Assembly (NCBI GenBank): GCA_016792625.1
Contig: JAEUKK010000090.1
Span: forward strand, 1-64,000
Direction of reading: 5' to 3'
Source: Deltaproteobacteria bacterium
GTDB lineage: Bacteria > Myxococcota_A > UBA796 > UBA2385
Length of the DNA: 64,000 nt
Within the stretch, counting starts at the first letter, position 1. Each line of letters begins with the position of its first letter. Shown in pieces: positions 26,235 to 34,293 of the stretch. The notes under the pieces are model-generated. The model did not search any database, was not told the origin of the DNA, and saw only the letters and a list, made by a program, of their open reading frames with translations. The position numbers and the translations under genes are program-made.

Positions 26235-26681
26235 GGCGGGCCGACCGCCGCCCCACAACGGGCCCCGATCCGCTCGGCGCGACTCCTCCGCGACGCCGAT
26301 GGACCGCAGGCGGTGGTGGTTCCGGCGGAGCAGCTCGTCGCCCAAGCGCTCGATGATGGGGTCGCCCTCAGCCAGGGCCGGGTCGCACCGGGGCCGGTGC
26401 CCAGCCGTTCGCCCGCCCGCACTCGCGCGGTCTGCGGCCGCCGCCCCAAGCTCGGGTAGCGAAACCCGGAGACGGCTGCGTCCATGAAGGGCCGGACCTC
26501 ATCGTCGGTGAGGTCGAGGCCATCGAGCGCGCTGCGGGCGGCCTTGAAGCGCGTCGAGGGCCTCGGCTAAGCCGGACGGGTCGCCGCCCAAGGGATCGGC
26601 GGCCCCTCGCCACACCACTGGCTGCAGGGGGATCTCCGGCAGCTCAACCCACCCGGCGGGTTGGGCGCCTGGAGTGCGCGG
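26235..26681 (-). pseudogene. Decayed gene with at least two frameshifts
   Basis: On the minus strand three consecutive stretches in three frames read like real protein: first WVELPEIPLQPVVW and DPSGLAEALDAL (directly in frame after the TAG that ends the 176-aa gene), then AARSALDGLDLTDDEVRPF and SGFRYPSLG, then ALAEGDPIIERLGDELLRRN and LRSIGVAEESR. Each passes into the next by a frame change near 26540 and near 26380. This is the signature of an inactivated gene. Family not recognised; the original was perhaps 140 aa and may have been co-transcribed with the upstream 176-aa gene. Confidence 0.55.
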
Positions 26682-27212
26682 CTATCGCTTGAGGACCGAC
26701 GACAGACGCTCCAAGGGCCCCCTGGGCTCCAAAGCCGGGACCTCGTCCTCGTCCCAAGTGGCCTTCAGCTCAATCGAGACGTTCGCCGACAGCCGACGAC
26801 GGCTGCCGGCCTCAGGCAGCCGCACGGAGACGGACAACGAGCTGTCGTGCTTTCTGACTAGGGTCCACGGGGTGGTGGTCGAGGCCTCATCGTTCGGCGC
26901 AGGTTCGCGGCTCCCCAGGAACACGTCGCGATCTTGCACGGTCACCTTCACCATGAAGTCGCGATTGGGAGCGTTAAATGTTGGGATCACGTACACGGGC
27001 TCGACCGGCGCGTTGCCCCGCCCAATCGAGCCCATGCGGATGGAGTTGCCGCCGCCGACCGGGTCCAGCTCCACCTCGACGCGGAGCTCCAACGGTCCCT
27101 CCGCAGCGCCCTGACCATCATCCGCATCCACTGACTGCAGAGAGACGCGCCATCGGCCGAGGATCATCGTCTTTGGAGTCTCCTCAAGGGGAGACTTATC
27201 ATGGTTCGGCAT
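26682..27212 (-). CDS. Hypothetical protein, beta-rich
   Basis: 176 aa starting at an ATG with a strong GGAGG six bases upstream. Mostly short strands: ILGRWRVSLQSVDAD, GPLELRVEVELDPVGGGNSIRMG, FMVKVTVQDRDVFLG, SSLSVSVRLPEAG, ANVSIELKATWDEDE. No signal, TM or catalytic motif seen; looks like a cytosolic beta-sandwich. Codon use and GC are milder than in neighbours, in line with acquisition. Followed on the same strand by the decayed gene. Function unknown. Confidence 0.6.
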   Translation of the reverse strand: MPNHDKSPLEETPKTMILGRWRVSLQSVDADDGQGAAEGPLELRVEVELDPVGGGNSIRMGSIGRGNAPVEPVYVIPTFNAPNRDFMVKVTVQDRDVFLGSREPAPNDEASTTTPWTLVRKHDSSLSVSVRLPEAGSRRRLSANVSIELKATWDEDEVPALEPRGPLERLSSVLKR

Positions 27213-27469
27213 TTGACCCTCCGGGTGGATGATGGATGTCTTCGCTGCTCTAGCCCATCGGGGCTATTCGAGGACGGCGCCGGTGGCAAGGCTCGGCGTT
27301 CCTTGACTTTCCGGCGGCAGAGGTCGCGACAACAGCGAAAATGGCGTCAGAGGGATGCAGCTCAGCCCCGTCCATGCTGGCGCTGGGGCAGCCACATCTA
27401 ACCACCCCTTCCCACCGCCCTTCGACCCGCCAACCACCCTAGCCGATGACCCACCACCTCCACCCACCG

Positions 27470-27590
27470 CCTCGCGCGCGCCAGCCCGGCCGGAGGGCCG
27501 GCCGCAGGCCGGGCCGCGCCTGCGCGGCCAAGGCGCGCAGCGCCGCGCCCAGAGGACGGGCGCCGACGGCCGCAGGCCGGCGGGGCGCCC
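27470..27590. repeat. GC-rich repeat C2
   Basis: Direct partner of C1 (25105-25232); ends exactly at the stop codon of the CHASE2 gene. Contains stems such as GGCCGGCCGCAGGCCGGGCC and GCGCGCAGCGCCGCGCC. The remaining gap 27213-27469 is less GC-rich, with runs like AACAGCGAAAATGG; it must hold the promoter of the 176-aa gene, but I cannot place one. A short plus-strand frame there (27201-27401) is not gene-like. Confidence 0.58.
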
Positions 27591-29813
27591 TCACCCCCTC
27601 CGCTGCCCCCCCGCCGCCAGCAGCACCCCGACCACCGCCGCCGCCACCGGCAGCTCCCAGCCCACGCTGGCCAGCAGCGCGGCCAGCCCCACCAGCCCGA
27701 CCAGCAGCCCCGCCGCCATCCGCCCCGGCCCCAAGCGCCGCCCCAAGCCGAGCTGCAAGGCCAAAGGCGCGACCAGCAGCGGCAGCTCGGCCCGCAGGGG
27801 CAGGCGGGCGGGCGCGGCCTGGGCGGCCAGGGTCTCGATGAGGGCGGCCAGCAGCTCGACCCCCTGGCGTGGGCCGGCGGCGGTGGCGTGCTGGTCTCCG
27901 GGGTGGTCGACCGCGCCCACGACCACGATCTTGCCCTGGGCCGCGCTGTAGTCGCCGCCGAGCACGAGGCGCGGCGGGGGAGCGAAGGGCGCGAGCCGCA
28001 GGCGCCCGCGGCGCAGGGGCACGGTGCGCAGGCCGAGCTTGAGCGCGTCGCCCTCGACCACCGGCGGGCCGGCGCCCTCGGCCGCCGCGAGGCCGGCTGC
28101 GGCGAGGTGGGGCACCGGCGCGCCGCCTTCGGTCCACAGCGCGGCGGGCGCTTGGCGCACCCGGCGCAGCAGCAGGTCGTGCTCCACCGCGACGACGCCG
28201 AGCGGGAGCGCGGCGAGCGCCGGGTCACCCGGGCCTTGGGCCCGCCCGCCCCGGGCCCGGGCGGCGAGCACCACCGGCGCGGGCGCCGCGCGCAGGGCAG
28301 CGGCCAGCGCGGCGTCTCCGGGCTGCGGGGCTGAGAAGACCAGATCGAAGACCACCGCGCGGGCGCCGGCCGCGGCCAAGGCCTCGACCTCGGCCGCCCA
28401 GCGGGGCCGCAGCGCCACGAGGTCCTGCTCAGGGCCCACCGCGAGCACCACCGTCGCGGTCGGCGCCCGCGCGCCGTGCGCGAGCAGCTGCAGCTGATCA
28501 CCGATGAGCAGGTCGATCGGCGCGAGCACGTTGGCCAAGCCGAGCAGCAGCCCGAGCCCCGCGCCGGCCCAGGGCAGGGCGGCCTGGGCGCGGGCGCGGA
28601 GGTGGCCAGCGCCCGTTGCGCGGGTCGGTCGTCGCTCGTCGAGCCGGCCTTGGCCCTCCGCGGGGGCCGGTCGTCGCTCGTCGAGCCGGCCTTGGCCCTC
28701 CGCGAGGGCCCCTCCGCCGCTCGTCGCAGCCAAGTGCCCCCCCTGCCGGAGGGTCTCTGCTCGCTCGCCGAGCCAACCTTGGCCCTGCGCGAGGGCCCCT
28801 CCGCCGCTCGTCGCAGCCAAGTGCCCCCCCTGCCGGAGGGCCTCCGCCCGCTCGCCGAGCCGATCGCCCCCCTGCCGGAGGGCCTCCGCTCGCTCGCCGA
28901 GCCGCTCGCCACCCTGCGCGGGGGCCTCTGCCCGCTCGCCGAGCCGTTCGCCACCCTGCGCGGGGGCCTCCGCCCGCTCGGCGAGCTGATCGCCACCATG
29001 CGAGATGGCCTCCGCCCGCTCGGTGAGCGGATCGCCCCCATGCGCGATCGTCTCCGCCCGCTCGGTGAGCCGGCCGCCCAGTCCCGGAAGGGCCAGCAGC
29101 GCCCCCTCCGGCAGCACCCGCGCCGCCGCCTCGGCTAGGCTGCGCACCGGCAGCAGCTCGAGGCCCGGCACTGGCCGCAGCGGCTCCCCCGCGGGGACCA
29201 GCGCCCGGGTCCGCCCCGCGGCCGCCGCCGCCCGCAGCTTGGCCGGCACCCCCGCGACGGGCTGCACGACCCCGCTGAGGTCCAAGCCGCCGGTCACCGC
29301 CACCTCCGTCGGGAGCTGGACCCCGCGCTGCGCCGCCAGCGCCGCCAAGCCCGCCGCCAAGCCCAGCGAGCCGCCGCTGAGCGTGGCCCCCGGGGGCGCG
29401 CCGAGCAGCTGCCAACGCACGCCGAGCTGGCGGGCTGCGCCGCCCAAGGCCGCCGCCGCCGCCACCTGCACGGCCAGCGCGCTGTCGCGGGCCACCGCGT
29501 CGGGGGTCCAGACCTCGCCGTCGCCGGGCACCAGATCGACGAGCAGCTCGATGAGGTGGCCCTCTCCGGCCCCGTCGGTGCACAGGGCGGCGCAGCGGGC
29601 GCTGGTCGGTCGGGCGCCGGCGGCCGCGGCTGCTAGGCGGGCCCGCAGCGCGTCGTCGTCGACGTGGGGCAGGCAGGCCGCGGCCAGCAGCGGGTCGAAG
29701 TGGGGCGCGGCCTCGAGCGCCGCCCGCAGGGCCGCCCGCGCCGCCCGCAGCGCGTGCCGGTCACCCGCGCGCGCCGCCGCCGCCGCCGCTTCGAGCCGGG
29801 GCCCGATGGACAC
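27591..29813 (-). CDS. Lon-like Ser/Lys peptidase domain fused to CHASE2 membrane domain
   Basis: 740 aa from a GTG (29813) 11 bp after the upstream stop, GAGGG before it. Residues about 85-240 resemble the Lon (S16) proteolytic domain: GGSLGLAAGLAALAAQRGV has the Ser (Ser139) and GVVQPVAGVPAKLRAAA the Lys (Lys182), 43 residues apart as for the Lon Ser679/Lys722 dyad. Then about 11 repeats near 14 residues (LGERAEALRQGGDR), a TM helix (about 420), an extracellular CHASE2-like domain (VVLAVGPEQDLVALRPRW, GARAVVFDLVFSAP, GKIVVVGAVDHPGDQHAT) and three TM helices at the C-terminus. Normally CHASE2 feeds a cyclase or kinase; here it ends the protein. Confidence 0.75.
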   Translation of the reverse strand: MSIGPRLEAAAAAARAGDRHALRAARAALRAALEAAPHFDPLLAAACLPHVDDDALRARLAAAAAGARPTSARCAALCTDGAGEGHLIELLVDLVPGDGEVWTPDAVARDSALAVQVAAAAALGGAARQLGVRWQLLGAPPGATLSGGSLGLAAGLAALAAQRGVQLPTEVAVTGGLDLSGVVQPVAGVPAKLRAAAAAGRTRALVPAGEPLRPVPGLELLPVRSLAEAAARVLPEGALLALPGLGGRLTERAETIAHGGDPLTERAEAISHGGDQLAERAEAPAQGGERLGERAEAPAQGGERLGERAEALRQGGDRLGERAEALRQGGHLAATSGGGALAQGQGWLGERAETLRQGGHLAATSGGGALAEGQGRLDERRPAPAEGQGRLDERRPTRATGAGHLRARAQAALPWAGAGLGLLLGLANVLAPIDLLIGDQLQLLAHGARAPTATVVLAVGPEQDLVALRPRWAAEVEALAAAGARAVVFDLVFSAPQPGDAALAAALRAAPAPVVLAARARGGRAQGPGDPALAALPLGVVAVEHDLLLRRVRQAPAALWTEGGAPVPHLAAAGLAAAEGAGPPVVEGDALKLGLRTVPLRRGRLRLAPFAPPPRLVLGGDYSAAQGKIVVVGAVDHPGDQHATAAGPRQGVELLAALIETLAAQAAPARLPLRAELPLLVAPLALQLGLGRRLGPGRMAAGLLVGLVGLAALLASVGWELPVAAAVVGVLLAAGGQRRG

Positions 29814-29824
29814 GCCCGGCGCCC

Positions 29825-31300
29825 TCAGTGGGGGATCGCCGCCATGCGCACCTTGAGCTCCCACTTGGGGTCCCAGGTCTGGTCATGGCAGCTGGTGCAG
29901 ATGGCCTCGATCACACACTCGGGGCAGGAGTCGCCGAGCCCGACGATGTTGTCCGTGTTCGGCGCCGCGGCGTGGGCCGCGCCGGGGCCGTGGCAGGACT
30001 CGCAGCCCACGCCCTCGTCGACCCGGAAGTCGGCCGGGCTGGACCGCGGCGCGCCGATGCCCACGGCCTTGGGTGTGGCGTGGCAGCGCACACACTCGAC
30101 GCGCTGGGCGTCCTCACCCTCGCTCAGGCGGGCCATGGCCGCGCGGTGCGGGTCACCCTTGGCCCACTTGTGCTGCTTCTTGTGGCAGCTCTTGCAGCTC
30201 GCCGCGCCGACGGTCGGCCCCTCGGGGAAGGCGAGCAGGGGCTTGGCCGCGCTGCCCTCTTCGATGGCGGCGAGGGCGGCGTGCAGCTCGGCCTCGCTCA
30301 TGTGGTTGGCCTTAAAGTGATCGATGTGCGGCAGGCCCTTCTCGACCGTGAAGGCCACGCTGTGCTCTTTGTCGTGGCAGCCGACGCAGGCGGTCTTGGC
30401 GTCTTGGCGCTGGCCGTCGTGGGGGCCGCCCGGCCCGTGGCAGGCCTCGCACTGCACGCCGGCCATGGGGTGCCCCAGATCGCCCATCACAAAGCCGCCC
30501 GGCGCGCCCATGCCGGTGACGTGGCACTTCACGCAGGGCTCTTCGGTGTGGCGCTCGCGGCGGTAGAGCGTCCACAGCGCGGCTTGGTGGTGCGTGATCG
30601 CCATGCTCAGGCGCTCTTCGCTGTGGCAGACCCCGCAGGTGGTCTCGCCCTGGTAGTCGCCCCCAAAGTGTTTGAAGGGGTTGGACGGGTCGCTCCGCAG
30701 CAGGAGCACGCCGCCGGCCCCGCGGCCGAAGGGCGCGTAGGCCTCGTCGATGCCCACGCGGCCAAAACCTTGGGCCGGAGGGAGGCCGCTGGTGTCCTCT
30801 TCCGGCCGCAGCGGCCGCGCGATGTAGAGGGAGGGCGTGCTGCGGGCGCCCAGGGCCGCAGCGAAGGAGCGGTCGGTGTCGATGACCAGCTCAAAAGCGG
30901 GTTGGTAGGTCGCCTCGAACTCGAGCAGCTGCTCTTCGGTCGAGGCACCCGAGGCCACGCCGATCCACTTGAGCCCGGTGTCTCTTTTGGCCAGCGCGTT
31001 GATCTCGGGCATCGCCGCCGTGCAGTGGGGGCAGGTGGGCGAGAAGTAGAAGAGCGCGGTGCGCTGGGTGATGTCGCGGGCCAGGGCCGCGGGCAGATCG
31101 ACGGGCACCACGGCGTGGGCGGCGAGGGCCTGCTGCACCGCGGCGGCGGGCACCCCCTTGGACCAGCCGCGGGGGTCTTCGCGCTCGGGCCCCGCCGCCG
31201 GCTCGTCGGCGATGACCGGCCGCAGCCCGATGATCAGCGCGAGGAGCAGGCCGAGGGCCAGGGCGATCGGGGGGAGCAGGCGGAGGGTGATGCTGCGCAT
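29825..31300 (-). CDS. Thioredoxin-like/octahaem cytochrome c fusion
   Basis: 491 aa with an N-terminal signal anchor (ALALGLLLALIIGL). Residues about 75-190 are a TlpA/redoxin-like domain with CPHC (FYFSPTCPHCTAAMPEI) and a cis-Pro-type STPSLYIA. Then eight CxxCH haem motifs: CGVCH, CVKCH, CEACH, CVGCH, CKSCH, CVRCH, CESCH, CTSCH, spaced like cytochrome c554 / multihaem reductase-type proteins. A periplasmic redox protein that can pass electrons between a dithiol and haems is predicted. The start at 31300 (leader) is preferred over 31576. The Lon-like/CHASE2 gene follows 11 bp later, so they are probably co-transcribed. Confidence 0.85.
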   Translation of the reverse strand: MRSITLRLLPPIALALGLLLALIIGLRPVIADEPAAGPEREDPRGWSKGVPAAAVQQALAAHAVVPVDLPAALARDITQRTALFYFSPTCPHCTAAMPEINALAKRDTGLKWIGVASGASTEEQLLEFEATYQPAFELVIDTDRSFAAALGARSTPSLYIARPLRPEEDTSGLPPAQGFGRVGIDEAYAPFGRGAGGVLLLRSDPSNPFKHFGGDYQGETTCGVCHSEERLSMAITHHQAALWTLYRRERHTEEPCVKCHVTGMGAPGGFVMGDLGHPMAGVQCEACHGPGGPHDGQRQDAKTACVGCHDKEHSVAFTVEKGLPHIDHFKANHMSEAELHAALAAIEEGSAAKPLLAFPEGPTVGAASCKSCHKKQHKWAKGDPHRAAMARLSEGEDAQRVECVRCHATPKAVGIGAPRSSPADFRVDEGVGCESCHGPGAAHAAAPNTDNIVGLGDSCPECVIEAICTSCHDQTWDPKWELKVRMAAIPH

Positions 31301-31352
31301 GGGGAGAGGATACTGCGCAGCCACCCGCCGCGCCGCCACCGCAGGAGCCCCG

Positions 31353-31829
31353 ATGCCCCGCGAACCTGCCGACCAGCACGTTGACCTCGAGCATGAGCGC
31401 GCGCGCGCGGGCCTAGCCCCGCTGGCCTTCCTCGTGGGGCGCTGGGCCGGGCTAGGCAGCAGCCACGGCGCGCCCTTGCGCGGCGAGCTGGTCGTGCAGC
31501 CGGTGCTGGGCGGCACCTTCCTTGAGGCCCGCGAGCGGCTCATCGACGAAGACGGCGCGCTCGACCACGAAGACATCGCGTTCTACCGCTTCGACTTAGA
31601 AGAGGGCGACCTGCGGGTCAGCCACCTGCAGCCCCCGGCCTGGACCGCCCACGCCCGGGTCGAGGCCCTGCCCGCGGCCGACGGCGGCGGCGTGCTGTGG
31701 GACAGCGGGCCCCTGCAGCCGCGGGTGCTCTGGCGCCCCTTCGGCCCGGATCGGCTGCTCTGCGCGGTCTTCTTGCCGGGTGAGCCCGAGCCGGCCAGCC
31801 TGATGCGCTACAGCCGCGCCGAGGGCTGA
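31353..31829 (+). CDS. Nitrobindin/DUF1579-like beta-barrel protein
   Basis: 158 aa. LAFLVGRWAGLGSSHG contains the GxWxGxG motif of nitrobindin-type haem-binding beta-barrels; ELVVQPVLGGTFLEARERL and FYRFDLEEGDLRVSHLQ follow the FABP-like pattern (the DUF1579 family has a similar start). GGAGCCCCG precedes the ATG. Divergent from the octahaem cytochrome gene with a 52-bp shared promoter space. Whether haem is bound cannot be decided: the proximal His of nitrobindin near the C-terminus is not obvious. Confidence 0.65.
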   Translation: MPREPADQHVDLEHERARAGLAPLAFLVGRWAGLGSSHGAPLRGELVVQPVLGGTFLEARERLIDEDGALDHEDIAFYRFDLEEGDLRVSHLQPPAWTAHARVEALPAADGGGVLWDSGPLQPRVLWRPFGPDRLLCAVFLPGEPEPASLMRYSRAEG

Positions 31830-31891
31830 GCGCCCGCCGCCGCTTCATCTTGGCGCCGCAGCGCGCCCCTCCCACCGTCGAGCACCCGCCC

Positions 31892-33055
31892 ATGAGCTCC
31901 CCGGCCGCGGCCCCCGACCTGCTCCGCTGCGCCTTGCCCGCGCCCAGCCCCGAGGCCGCCGCCGCGCTCGGCCGCCCCTTCCTGCGCGCCGCGGTCTGCG
32001 CCGCCTTGGCCGCCGCCCGCGTCGATCCCAAGTGGGCCACGCCGGCCTTGGCCGCCCACTTCCGCGCCGAGCGCCGCCTGGGCAGCAAGGACCGCAAGCG
32101 CGTCCAAGACGCGGTCTACGGGGTCATTCGCAGCGAGGCGCTGCTCCGCCGGGCCGGTCTTGGGCCGGGCGAGCCCGAGGTGGAGGGCTGGGCCGCCCTG
32201 CTCGCAGGGGATCGGCTGGAAGACCTTGCCTCGGAGGGCGCAACCGCCGACTACGCGACCGCGCTCTCGCTGCCGGTCGAGGTGGCCGGGCCCTGGCTCG
32301 AGGCGCTGGGCCCCGCCGAGGCGGCCGCCTTCGCCCAGCACCAGCTGCGCCGCGGGCCGGTCACCCTGCGCGCGAACCGCCTGCGCTGCGACCGGGAGGG
32401 CCTCGCCGCCCGCCTCGCGGACGAGGGGGTCGAGACGCGGCCGGTCGCTGGCCTGCCCGACGCGCTCGAGCTCGTGGGCGCGGCCAACCTCGTGCCCCTG
32501 GCCAGCGCGCGGGCGGGCTGGTTTGAGGTGCAGGACCGCAGCAGCCAAGCGCTGATCGAGCTGATCGCCGCGCTGCTGCCCCTGCGCGGGCTCGAGGTGC
32601 TCGACCGCTGCGCGGGGGCCGGCGGAAAGGCGCTGGCCCTGGCCGCCCGGGGCGCGCGGGTCTCGGCGGCGGACACCCGCCCCGCGGCCCTGCGCGAGCT
32701 GCAGCAGCGGGCCCAGCGGGCGGGGGCCGAGGTGAAGATCGGGCTTCCGGGGCGGAAGGTACCGCTCGTGCTGGTCGACGCCCCCTGCTCGGGCACCGGC
32801 CGCCTACAGCGCGAGCCGGCCCTGCGCTGGGGCCTCGACGTGGCGACGCCGCAGCGGGCCCAGGCGGCCCTGCTCGCCGACGCGGCGGAGCGCGTGAGCA
32901 GCGGCGGGATCGTCGTCTACGCGACCTGCAGCCTGGTGGCGGCGGAGAACACGCCGCCCACCCCGGCCGGCCTGCGCCTGATCAGCCGGGCGGAGCGCTG
33001 GCCGCACCGCGAGGGCGGCGACGGCTTCTCGTGGAGCGTCTACGAGGCCCGCTGA
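31892..33055 (+). CDS. RsmB/NOP-family rRNA m5C methyltransferase
   Basis: 387 aa. A NusB-like helical N-terminal part (about 20-120), then a Rossmann methyltransferase: SAM motif VLDRCAGAGGKALALAA, motif IV VDAPCSGTGRLQREPALRW, motif VI YATCSLVAAEN with the two Cys of m5C-MTases (catalytic and release). FEVQDRSSQALIELIA is the typical entry to the domain. 40-50 residues shorter than E. coli RsmB. Acts on 16S rRNA or tRNA in the family; exact target not provable here. Start chosen at 31892 rather than 31850. Confidence 0.87.
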   Translation: MSSPAAAPDLLRCALPAPSPEAAAALGRPFLRAAVCAALAAARVDPKWATPALAAHFRAERRLGSKDRKRVQDAVYGVIRSEALLRRAGLGPGEPEVEGWAALLAGDRLEDLASEGATADYATALSLPVEVAGPWLEALGPAEAAAFAQHQLRRGPVTLRANRLRCDREGLAARLADEGVETRPVAGLPDALELVGAANLVPLASARAGWFEVQDRSSQALIELIAALLPLRGLEVLDRCAGAGGKALALAARGARVSAADTRPAALRELQQRAQRAGAEVKIGLPGRKVPLVLVDAPCSGTGRLQREPALRWGLDVATPQRAQAALLADAAERVSSGGIVVYATCSLVAAENTPPTPAGLRLISRAERWPHREGGDGFSWSVYEAR

Positions 33056-33109
33056 GCGGCCGGAGATCGTCGACGAAGAGGAGCTGCGGGCGCGGTCACG
33101 CCCGATCAA

Positions 33110-33127
33110 TGTGGCAGGGCTGCCACA
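33110..33127. promoter_or_regulatory. Perfect inverted repeat TGTGGCA-4-TGCCACA
   Basis: A 7-bp perfect inverted repeat with 4-bp spacer in the 209-bp gap before the surface gene cluster at 33265. It may be an operator or the hairpin of an RNA. A second palindrome, GCGGCATGCCGC, lies about 40 bp on. No T-tract follows, so it is not a typical terminator. Confidence 0.4.
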
Positions 33128-33264
33128 CGCAACCGGAGGGGGCAAGGTTACCCGCCGGTCGCTGCGGCATGCCGCGGGGACTCCCCGCCGCCGCCCGCCC
33201 GGACCACCCGCACCGCCACCGCCCGCACCGGCCCAGCGCCCGGCGGGCCGCCCCGGAGGACCTC

Positions 33265-34212
33265 ATGATCCGCCCCCTCTCGCTCTCCACCGCCGGCGTC
33301 CCCGCCGCGGCCCGGCTCCTCAGCATGCTCAGCGTGCTCAGCCTCACCGCCTGCGAAGAACGTCTCCCTGACGACAAGGGCGGCGATGATGGCGCCACTG
33401 ACGGCGCCGATGGCACCGATGGCACCGATGGCACCGCCGACGGCACCGACGGCTCGACCGACGGCGGCAGCGGCGATGGCGGCGCCGACGGCGGCACGGA
33501 CGGCACCGATGGCGGCGACGGCGGCACGACCGACTGCCAGGCCGAGGTCGACATCGCGGTGTGGATGGACACCGCCTACATGGACGCCAGCCTGCTGACC
33601 ACCACCCCCTACGACTTTGACGCCGGCATCGCCGCGCTGAAGGCCGCCCTGCCCGAGGGTGAGGACCCGGTCGAGGTCAGCATCCCGGTGAGCGGCGCGA
33701 TCGTCACCACGGTCGGCTACGCGCCCTCGGGCTCCGACCCCGACATCTGGATCAGCGACGCCAACGGCACCGTGCTGACCTTCCGCGCCGGCGGCGGCAC
33801 CCTGGGCGTCATGCCGGGCGACAAGGTGAGCTTCACCGCCACCCAGCTGACCAACTACTTCGACAAGCTCGAGATCACCGGCATCGACGGCTTCACCATC
33901 GACAGCAGCAACAACCCGATCTGGTACCGCGAGGGCTACGACCAGGTCATCGACTCCACCGCGTGGAGCCAGGACCTGACCCACATCTGGGGCGAGCTGG
34001 TGACCGAGCCCGAGGCCTGCGGCGGCAGCTACTCCTGCTTCGACCTGCAGCACGGCAGCCAGACCATCGCCTACCGCGTCAACCTGACCAACCTGGGCGA
34101 CTACCCCGACCGCAACGGCGACTGCATCCAGCTGCTCGCCCCCATGGACACCTTTAGCGGCGCGCCCCAGATCAACATCTTCAACTACGACTGGCGCTAC
34201 GTCGTGTTCTAA
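33265..34212 (+). CDS. OB-fold-like lipoprotein with TDG linker
   Basis: 315 aa; GGAGG seven bases before the ATG. Leader ends LTAC (Cys30); residues about 36-75 are a Thr/Asp/Gly low-complexity linker. Then a short helical part and strands VSIPVSGAIVTTVGYAP, DIWISDANGTVLTFR, VMPGDKVSFTATQLTNYFDKLEITG, WGELVTEP, TIAYRVNLTNL, which have the look of an OB-fold nucleic-acid-binding-like domain. First gene of a plus-strand surface cluster extending to 40474. It may bind nucleic acid or sugar at the surface; not provable. Confidence 0.7.
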   Translation: MIRPLSLSTAGVPAAARLLSMLSVLSLTACEERLPDDKGGDDGATDGADGTDGTDGTADGTDGSTDGGSGDGGADGGTDGTDGGDGGTTDCQAEVDIAVWMDTAYMDASLLTTTPYDFDAGIAALKAALPEGEDPVEVSIPVSGAIVTTVGYAPSGSDPDIWISDANGTVLTFRAGGGTLGVMPGDKVSFTATQLTNYFDKLEITGIDGFTIDSSNNPIWYREGYDQVIDSTAWSQDLTHIWGELVTEPEACGGSYSCFDLQHGSQTIAYRVNLTNLGDYPDRNGDCIQLLAPMDTFSGAPQINIFNYDWRYVVF

Positions 34213-34293
34213 GCCGCTGCGATCGCCCCGTGCGCCCCGGGGGCCTCGCCCCCCGCGGGCGCGCGCCCTCCCCCGGACCGCCCCGGAGCTTCG

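Noticed and set aside
27201..27401. Short plus-strand frame between the 176-aa gene and repeat C2
   Set aside because: No SD, no codon bias, Arg/Gln-rich composition; its start lies inside the leader of the opposite gene.
20791..27590. Repeats B and C as integron attC sites
   Set aside because: No GTTRRRY/RYYYAAC core pair and no integrase seen; the modules also contain several genes with their own spacing.
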